NCBI GenBank assembly: GCA_040758525.1
Contig: JBFLVQ010000683.1
Span: 1-5,013, forward strand
DNA: 5,013 nt
DNA from: JBFLVQ01 sp040758525
GTDB lineage: Bacteria > Acidobacteriota > Blastocatellia > Chloracidobacteriales > JADJPF01
Direction of reading: 5' to 3'
A model generated the notes under the pieces. That model saw only the letters and a list, made by a program, of their open reading frames with translations, was not told the origin of the DNA and ran no database searches. Of the stretch, positions 1 to 5,013 are shown one piece after another. The position numbers and the translations under genes are program-made. The number at the start of each line of letters is the position of its first letter. Position 1 is the first letter of the stretch.

Positions 1-625
1 TATAACGTACAATAATACGGCCTATACTGAAATCAATAAGTTTAAGCTGAGAAATATTAGGCCATTCTGAGATCTTCTTACTATGGTATTCGGTCACCAG
101 GATATTCTCAGGTGTCAGACTGCCATGTACAAAGCCAGCCAAGTGTGCTGTCTTTAAGATCTCAGCAAGTGAAAGCAGTAATGAAGCACAGATCTGAGGA
201 GGCAATGGTGCTTCACGAGTCAAGGCATCATCAAATGTAACACCTGCGCAGAAATCAGATAGTAAACCCGTGCGTCCATCCTCTAACTCAATGGGAATGT
301 AATTGGTGGTAATATCGGAACAATCGAGCCATTCACGCAGTAATGCGCCAAGTTGCTCTAAACCTGAGAAGGTTGCTTGCGTAGTAACACCAGGGTGAAA
401 GAGGCGTAGACAAGAGACACGCCCTGTAACAATCTTGTCTGCAACTTGATAAATCACACCAAGGCTGTCCGTACGCAATCGTGCAATTACTGAGAGGCTA
501 TCATTAATGATACTTCCTAGTGAAAGGTAGACCTCTTCAGAGCAGTTGATTAGAGGTACGCCATCCAAGCTGCAGAATTTCAGTGTGCCGGTATAAGATG
601 TATTGCACTTTGGGCAAACAGACAT
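1..625 (-). CDS. Zinc-ribbon Ser/Thr protein kinase-like protein, probable pseudokinase (C-terminal part off the window)
   Basis: I translated this frame by hand: it opens with ATG at 625-623 and stays open for 208 codons to the window edge. An in-frame TAA lies at 635-637, so this is the earliest ATG. Residues 4-22 form a small zinc-ribbon-like knuckle (CPKC, then FCSLDG), a common N-terminal tag of bacterial Ser/Thr kinases. From about residue 37 a Hanks-type kinase fold is recognisable: a degenerate glycine loop (49-61, one Gly), a VSCLRL strand (70-75) where VAIKVL is expected, the catalytic-loop equivalent HGSLTPENILV (167-177), and LIDFS (196-200). The ATP-binding Lys is replaced (Leu73), the HRD Asp is Ser169, the loop Lys is Thr171 and DFG is DFS; Asn174 and Asp198 remain. 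Catalysis is therefore unlikely, and a scaffold or ligand-sensing role is inferred. Any C-terminal sensor or membrane segment lies beyond position 1. It is 108 bases downstream of the reductase gene. Confidence 0.85.
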   Translation of the reverse strand, partial: MSVCPKCNTSYTGTLKFCSLDGVPLINCSEEVYLSLGSIINDSLSVIARLRTDSLGVIYQVADKIVTGRVSCLRLFHPGVTTQATFSGLEQLGALLREWLDCSDITTNYIPIELEDGRTGLLSDFCAGVTFDDALTREAPLPPQICASLLLSLAEILKTAHLAGFVHGSLTPENILVTEYHSKKISEWPNISQLKLIDFSIGRIIVRY

Positions 626-645
626 GGCGATCGTTTACTTTCGAC

Positions 646-696
646 GGTTGATTTATGCCCCCACTTAGACAGCCACTGCAGGCCGCAGAATCAACC
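646..696. repeat. 8-bp inverted repeat in the gap before the kinase-like gene
   Basis: GGTTGATT at 646-653 and AATCAACC at 689-696 are perfect inverted copies separated by 35 bases. The centres are about 43 bp apart, close to four helical turns. The right arm lies just downstream of a possible -10 element (699-704), so the pair could be a two-site operator for a looping dimer, or the base of a stem in the leader RNA of the kinase-like gene. An 8-bp match can arise by chance in a gap this size, and no strong inner stem extends it. Confidence 0.3.
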
Positions 697-698
697 CC

Positions 699-707
699 AG
701 TATACCA
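699..707 (-). promoter_or_regulatory. Possible extended -10 promoter for the kinase-like gene
   Basis: On the minus strand, positions 707-699 read TGGTATACT, an extended -10 (TGnTATAAT) with one mismatch. It would place the transcript start near 692 and leave a leader of about 67 bases before the ATG at 625. No good -35 hexamer is found 17-18 bases upstream, which extended -10 promoters can tolerate. The site lies inside the only sizeable gap of the cluster. This is a motif match only; the gene may also be reached by readthrough. Confidence 0.3.
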
Positions 708-733
708 CATGTCATTGGCCTGTGATCGGCTTT

Positions 734-1714
734 TCAACAAGCTGTTTGTGTTGTCAGTCGAGTTGCGATAAAAGCGACAATATGGGGTGGGATTCCAATC
801 GCATGCTTCATATGAAGTTCACGGGTAAGGTGACCGGCGACAAATAGATTAGCCACACCAGTCTCATAAGTTTGTCGGTCATAAATTGGTCTACCATCAT
901 CAGCAATTGCTACGCCTGCTGTTGCCAGCAGCGAAACATCTGGTCGTGCGCCAAGTAATGCAAGGATATGGTCACAGGCGATCTCAACATTCCTGTCTGC
1001 CACTGCCAAACAGGCGCTTTGGGGCAGAATCGAGATAACACGGGCAGAAAAGAGAGCCTGAATACGGCCACTAGCAATAGCCATTTCCAGGGGGTGTCGC
1101 ACCCAGGGTTTGATCCCTGCGTTAATGGAGTTTGGTTCGCGATCAAGGCTGGGTCGGCGTAGTGCTAGTGTTACCTCTACATCCTCCTCAGTCAAATAGA
1201 GAGCTGCTTCTGCCGCAGAATTGCCACCACCTACCACTAGTACCTGCTGACCACGATAAGATCCAGCATTATGGAAAAGATAAGAGACTCGCTCGGATGT
1301 CTCACCAGGCACTTCCAGCCGATTTAGACGACCCATACCACCTACTGCTACCAGCACAGCACGGGCTTGGTAACGAGCCTGTCGAGTCTGAACCAAGAAT
1401 GGCTCACCTGCTGTGATAGCTTCGACTGGCTCATCCGTATGTATACGCAATTGCGCTTGTGCGACAAAGCGATAGTAATAATCAAGCAGTTCTTCACGAG
1501 TTGGTTTGGCATTGACAGGCTTAAGTGCGCCTGGTTCAAACTCAAGTTCGTTAGGCGTAGAGAAGAGGGGTTTGCCTAATGGGTAGTTATGCACAGTATC
1601 AGCAATGCGGCCACGCTCAAGCACCAGATAATTTAGGCTATGGCGTGCCGCCGCGTAAGCGGCAGAAAGCCCCGCCGGACCAGCTCCGATAATAATCAAG
1701 TCATAGCAGTTCAT
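734..1714 (-). CDS. FAD/NAD(P)-dependent oxidoreductase, thioredoxin-reductase/YpdA-like, without CxxC
   Basis: This is a 326-residue two-dinucleotide-fold flavoprotein, the usual length for the low-molecular-weight thioredoxin reductase group. The FAD-binding GAGPAG is at residues 10-15, with the ribose-binding Glu at 33 (VLERG). A second Rossmann motif, GGGNSAAE (162-169), followed by RR at 187-188, suggests NADPH. LGARPD (254-259) and NLFVAG (289-294) are the late FAD-contact region. The redox CxxC expected between the two halves of the NADPH domain is absent. The family resemblance is to YpdA, the putative bacillithiol disulfide reductase, but the Cys of its GGGPCGL motif is Ala14 here. 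The remaining cysteines are at 3, 235, 247 and the C-terminal residue 326. The substrate is unknown; an external disulfide partner or a non-thiol acceptor is possible. I chose the ATG at 1714, which starts directly at the FAD strand; an in-frame TTG at 1732 would add six residues. No clear ribosome-binding site precedes either. It starts 24 bases after the cysteine-cluster gene, implying co-transcription. Confidence 0.9.
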   Translation of the reverse strand: MNCYDLIIIGAGPAGLSAAYAAARHSLNYLVLERGRIADTVHNYPLGKPLFSTPNELEFEPGALKPVNAKPTREELLDYYYRFVAQAQLRIHTDEPVEAITAGEPFLVQTRQARYQARAVLVAVGGMGRLNRLEVPGETSERVSYLFHNAGSYRGQQVLVVGGGNSAAEAALYLTEEDVEVTLALRRPSLDREPNSINAGIKPWVRHPLEMAIASGRIQALFSARVISILPQSACLAVADRNVEIACDHILALLGARPDVSLLATAGVAIADDGRPIYDRQTYETGVANLFVAGHLTRELHMKHAIGIPPHIVAFIATRLTTQTAC

Positions 1715-1738
1715 AAGGGAATTGAAACACAACTGCTA

Positions 1739-2365
1739 TTAAAATTCCAAGGTTGGCCAGTCGCTAGGTGGATAACCAAGCATCTTAAACAGAGTTGCTG
1801 ATACTTGCCAAAGCTCTCTCTCTGATAGCCCTGAGAGGGTCTCATTAACTTGGGAAAGCAATGAGTAAGAAGAGATATAAGGATGAGCACGGGCCTGTGC
1901 CAGAAAGAGCGCATAACGCGCGTAGAAATTCAGGTTATCTAGATCAGAAAAGATAAATTGCCAAGCCTCGATAGCTGACTGTCTCCATTGCTTAGTTGGC
2001 TCGCTTACCCAACAATGTAGATCAAAACCAGCCCCACTCACTTTTTGTAAATCTACCACTTGATGCTTGGTGAGATCGATTACTGGTCGGAAAGGGAAGA
2101 TACGACAACAGAATGGACGTTGTGCACGTGTACAGGCACAACTACAACCATCACGCCCACGATAGCCTAAGTAGATAAAATGCTCAACGAGCTCGAAGTT
2201 TGGAGGAGGTGTATCGGTAAAACATTCGGCCTCGCCAGGCAACAGATACTTCACAGCATCGGCAGCGCGGCAACAGTACTGCTGACAACGCAGACCACAA
2301 TCAACCTCAACCATATCACCATCAAGTAATGTGTAGAGTTTGACAAACTCTTTCAAACTAAACAT
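1739..2365 (-). CDS. YkgJ-type cysteine-cluster protein
   Basis: This 208-residue soluble protein has eleven cysteines, ten of them in the first 90 residues: C23, C27, C31, C32, C48, C74, C76, C78, C86, C87, plus C118. The pattern CGLRCQQYCC (23-32), GCSCACTRAQRPFCC (73-87) and CRIFPFRP (87-94) matches the YkgJ/UPF0153 family, whose hallmark is spaced cysteines followed by RPxxCRxYP. The family is thought to bind zinc or an Fe-S cluster, but its reaction is not established. The second half (about 120-208) is helical-looking and cysteine-free and may bind a partner. The ATG at 2365 is the only sensible start, because an in-frame TAG lies at 2369-2371, two codons upstream. The gene begins 8 bases after the NTPase stop and ends 24 bases before the reductase ATG, so the three are almost certainly co-transcribed. 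No signal peptide or membrane segment is seen. Pairing with a flavoprotein hints at an electron-transfer or metal-site maintenance role, which is inference. Confidence 0.85.
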   Translation of the reverse strand: MFSLKEFVKLYTLLDGDMVEVDCGLRCQQYCCRAADAVKYLLPGEAECFTDTPPPNFELVEHFIYLGYRGRDGCSCACTRAQRPFCCRIFPFRPVIDLTKHQVVDLQKVSGAGFDLHCWVSEPTKQWRQSAIEAWQFIFSDLDNLNFYARYALFLAQARAHPYISSYSLLSQVNETLSGLSERELWQVSATLFKMLGYPPSDWPTLEF

Positions 2366-2373
2366 AAACTATA

Positions 2374-5013
2374 TTAGTCATTTGCACTGTTGAATGGATG
2401 CAATCGCAGTATACGCCCGGATTGGAAAGAGTAACGTGCCACTCTACGCGCCCATTCAACAAAATCCTGACAAGATTGTCTTTCTGGAATAAGCGCACGA
2501 AGTTGCTGCAATTTCTTTTCCAGATCTTTCCACCTTTCCGTCTCTATATTACTTGGCATTTCTATATCGCCATTTGTGTGCATAGCAACTATTTCATCAA
2601 TAAATTGCCACCAATCTTCAGGATGTTTACGTTCAATCAAGTCATGTAGAATATCGGTGGCCGGTTCAGGATAACCGATCAGAATGGCTAGTAATAATAG
2701 TACTGCGCGGTACTGTCCATGATCCTCATTGCCTATAAAAGCGGCTAGCTGGCTCTCAGGCACAGATGCGCGTAGCAGTCGATAAGTATTAACATAGCGT
2801 TTAGCCGTGCGGGGCGAGCGTATAAGTGGGAAGAACTCTTTCATAAATTTGCTCTCCCAGGAATTGATCTCCAAATGACGATATTGATTCTCAGAGGGCA
2901 GCGAGTCGATAGAATTGGTAGAGGAGGTTTGAGCAACATTTACATTTGTTGATGCAACAGAAACAGATTGATCTGGCAGTGTGTTGTCTGATTGCTGGTT
3001 AGCAGAAGCAGAAGTTGAAGTAGAGGTAGCGTCAGAAGTTTTAGCTATAACAATATCTGATTTAGACACAGATTTAGGATCATCTTCATTGCTTTGCTTG
3101 ATTAAGTTATCAATGATATTGCCAAAGCCAGTAGAATTCATTGGTCGTAATGTAAATGGTATTTGAAAGATCTTTTCTAAGTAATGCAGAGGAGTTGATT
3201 GCCAAGCGACATGCTCTTCTCCAAACTCTTCTTGGAAAGCTTTTGAATGTTGTTTAAGCGAATGTAATAGCCAGCATGGATCAACACCAACCACTACGAC
3301 AAATAGAGGGAAGGCAAGCAATAGATGAATTGCTTGCAATACATCCATTACTTTTCGTTCTGGGCAGCGATCTAGATCGTCTATGTAGAGAATAATTCGA
3401 TCTATACGTGGCAATGGTGTGGAGAGGGAATTAGTTTTGCTCTCCTGCTCTTCAGGTTGCGGATTATTTACCTTCTGTAGGTGTTCGCTGAGTCGCTCAA
3501 AATCATTACGTGCGCGTGCAATAATACCTAAATGTTTAGTGTAATCGGTGCTCTCATAACGTTGTTTAATAAACTCATACAACTGCCGATCAGCACGTAG
3601 TGAGTTAATCTGAGTTTCCAGTTGTGTGACGGTAGTAGATGCCTCATCTACCTGCTGTTGAGCGGTAACCAACTTCTCCTGCAGTTGTTCTTGCTGCTTC
3701 TTCAAATCGTCTTCCATCTTCTGCTTGGTATCATTGATGAGAGTTTGATGAGCATTACGCGCGTTGTCGATTATTGAGACAGCACCATGAGCCTTTTTAA
3801 TAATGGGGGCGAGAAATGTTGTTATACCTCCTAAAAGCCAAACTATTTTAGCAATCCATTCGCCTAGTTGGGCTTGAAATAACGGCACAAGTTTATAGAA
3901 GGCAGGCGCCAAAAGCACACATATGCCTAACCAGAGTAGCAGTAGAGGAAAATTCTTAATGTTGCACAACCATAACCAAGCCGCTTTGGCTTTGCCTAAA
4001 ATTCCCTCAAGCTCAAGTAGTTGTGCCTGTAGCTCGGCACTTTTCATTTTAGCAGTAGGAATATTGAGCGCCTTGGCTGCTTCTTCTACCTGCGCTTTTA
4101 ATTGAGGGTTCTTCATTGCATAAGTATAAGTTCCTTGAATTATCGCTTCTGGGGTTAAGCTGGCAGCGATATCGACCTGATTACGTTGAAGCTTTTCCAG
4201 ATGCTGCTGACTTTCTTGTAGTTGAATTTCCGCATCACGTCGTTTCTGTTCTGCATTAGTGAGCAGTTCTTTGGCATTAGAAGTAGCTGCTAGCAGACGT
4301 GTACGAGCCAGCTTTAAATTATCTTGCTCAGAAGCGGCGGGCATCTCTTGAGCAAGCGCGCCTGCTAAACCTTCAAAGATCTCCGAAGTTAGACTTGCCC
4401 AAAGGTTGGTATCAATAAAATGCCAGGCATTAAACTCCAATTGGACAATATTGGAACAGAATGCTTCATTGCCTGCGCGTGCCTTATCCCTCAGTTCTGT
4501 AATCCTCTTTTTCATCAATTTCATGAAATGGCTCTTACCGCTTCCCCATTCTCCAAATAGCCCTAATGAAAGCGGTGGTTCCAACTTATGGGCAGCTAGC
4601 ACTGAGCAGAGCACTTCCACATCTTTGGTGAAATCTAGCAGATCTGGATCATCAGGTTTGGGTAGATCTGCAATATAACCAGCAATCATAATCTCTTTGT
4701 CTTTAGACGAAGAGATTCTTGGTGAAAGGTTGATATCCTGTTTGTCTATACCTAGATTTTGCAAAGCCTGTATTAAACTGCATTCCTCAACGGAGAGCAG
4801 ACCATATAGAAGATGATGATTGCGCAGTTCACGCGACCGTTCCATATCAGCAACCGTTCGTGCTGCTATTAATGCCTGTCGAACATGAGCAGAACAGAAA
4901 GGGAGAGAATCTAATCGGGAAGGAGTATATTGCTCAGGAATCTGTGTCGAGGTTACTTGCTCAATAATTTTGAAAATATCTGCTAGGCTTGCCTTCTGCA
5001 AAATCAACTGCTG
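2374..5013 (-). CDS. KAP-family P-loop NTPase with Clp N-terminal repeat (5' end off the window)
   Basis: The frame is open to the window edge (879 codons visible). Residues here count from an in-frame TTG at 5007; two more codons (Gln-Gln) precede it. Residues 34-95 look like the second repeat of a Clp N-terminal domain (ARTVADMERSRELRNHHLLYGLL), and residues 1-30 look like the end of the first, so roughly 60 residues are probably missing. The NTPase core has Walker A GEWGSGKS (152-159), the KAP-like LEFNAWHF (190-197), and Walker B ILYIDDLDRC (539-548), followed by FVVVVGVDP (569-577) and YLEKIFQIPF (609-618). Between the Walker motifs sit a coiled coil (about 232-278), two hydrophobic segments (about 353-372 and 384-402) and another coiled coil (about 424-482), typical of KAP proteins with membrane segments inserted in the NTPase domain. 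Residues 640-705 are a Ser/Thr/Asn-rich linker. SPRTAKRYVNTYRLLRA (731-747) is the C-terminal helical arm motif. The likely site is the cytoplasmic membrane, with the NTPase and Clp-N parts inside. KAP proteins include the phage-exclusion protein PifA; the role here is unknown. Confidence 0.9.
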   Translation of the reverse strand, partial: QQLILQKASLADIFKIIEQVTSTQIPEQYTPSRLDSLPFCSAHVRQALIAARTVADMERSRELRNHHLLYGLLSVEECSLIQALQNLGIDKQDINLSPRISSSKDKEIMIAGYIADLPKPDDPDLLDFTKDVEVLCSVLAAHKLEPPLSLGLFGEWGSGKSHFMKLMKKRITELRDKARAGNEAFCSNIVQLEFNAWHFIDTNLWASLTSEIFEGLAGALAQEMPAASEQDNLKLARTRLLAATSNAKELLTNAEQKRRDAEIQLQESQQHLEKLQRNQVDIAASLTPEAIIQGTYTYAMKNPQLKAQVEEAAKALNIPTAKMKSAELQAQLLELEGILGKAKAAWLWLCNIKNFPLLLLWLGICVLLAPAFYKLVPLFQAQLGEWIAKIVWLLGGITTFLAPIIKKAHGAVSIIDNARNAHQTLINDTKQKMEDDLKKQQEQLQEKLVTAQQQVDEASTTVTQLETQINSLRADRQLYEFIKQRYESTDYTKHLGIIARARNDFERLSEHLQKVNNPQPEEQESKTNSLSTPLPRIDRIILYIDDLDRCPERKVMDVLQAIHLLLAFPLFVVVVGVDPCWLLHSLKQHSKAFQEEFGEEHVAWQSTPLHYLEKIFQIPFTLRPMNSTGFGNIIDNLIKQSNEDDPKSVSKSDIVIAKTSDATSTSTSASANQQSDNTLPDQSVSVASTNVNVAQTSSTNSIDSLPSENQYRHLEINSWESKFMKEFFPLIRSPRTAKRYVNTYRLLRASVPESQLAAFIGNEDHGQYRAVLLLLAILIGYPEPATDILHDLIERKHPEDWWQFIDEIVAMHTNGDIEMPSNIETERWKDLEKKLQQLRALIPERQSCQDFVEWARRVARYSFQSGRILRLHPFNSAND

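Noticed and set aside
671..686. Possible terminator hairpin around CTGCAG after the reductase gene
   Set aside because: The stem is only about 3 bp (GCC/GGC) and no U-tract follows on the minus strand, so it does not qualify as an intrinsic terminator.
537..740. 67-codon minus-strand open frame spanning the gap before the kinase-like gene
   Set aside because: It overlaps the start of the kinase-like gene in another frame, has no recognisable motif, and its protein looks like random translation.
1132..1416. 94-codon plus-strand open frame opposite the reductase
   Set aside because: It is the mirror of conserved reductase sequence including the NAD(P) motif, with no start context or domain of its own.
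1730..1732. TTG start for the reductase
   Set aside because: It adds only six residues (MCFNSL) before an ATG that sits exactly at the FAD-binding strand. No ribosome-binding site favours the TTG. It cannot be fully excluded.
4406..4678. 90-codon plus-strand open frame opposite the Walker A region
   Set aside because: It lies entirely antisense to a well-supported KAP coding region, and its translation shows no family features.
5005..5007. TTG as the true start of the KAP NTPase
   Set aside because: The frame stays open to the window edge, and the first Clp-N repeat expected before residue 34 is missing, so the real start is almost certainly upstream of the window.

Overview
The window carries four protein genes, all read from the minus strand and so transcribed from right to left. 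In transcription order they are: a large KAP-family P-loop NTPase with a Clp-type N-terminal repeat (5013 to 2374, 5' end off the window); a 208-residue cysteine-cluster protein of the YkgJ type (2365 to 1739); an FAD/NAD(P)-dependent reductase of the thioredoxin-reductase/YpdA-like fold (1714 to 734); and the N-terminal 208 residues of a zinc-ribbon protein kinase-like protein (625 to 1, 3' end off the window). I see no convincing plus-strand gene, RNA gene, CRISPR array or insertion sequence.

The first three genes are packed with gaps of 8 and 24 bases and look like one transcription unit. The kinase-like gene follows after 108 bases. That gap holds a possible extended -10 promoter and an 8-bp inverted repeat, so the gene may be read through from upstream, have its own promoter, or both.

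Two features stand out. The NTPase joins a Clp-N protein-binding module to a KAP NTPase core, with two likely membrane segments between Walker A and the DDLDRC Walker B, two coiled coils and a Ser/Thr-rich insert. The kinase-like protein keeps the fold landmarks but lacks the ATP-binding Lys and the HRD Asp, and has DFS in place of DFG, so it is probably a pseudokinase. The reductase lacks both the CxxC of classical thioredoxin reductase and the Cys of the GGGPCGL motif known in YpdA. A working model, which is inference only, is a membrane-anchored NTPase sensor or remodeller co-expressed with a metal/redox pair and next to a pseudokinase scaffold. KAP proteins include the phage-exclusion protein PifA, so a defence or stress role is possible but not shown here.

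The organism is a bacterium with moderate GC content (mid-40s percent by eye). Zinc-ribbon Ser/Thr kinase-like proteins, a YpdA-like reductase and Clp-N/KAP proteins fit a free-living lineage with many eukaryote-like kinases, such as Acidobacteriota (Blastocatellia-like), Chloroflexota or Cyanobacteria. This placement is weak. Starts lack clear Shine-Dalgarno sequences.
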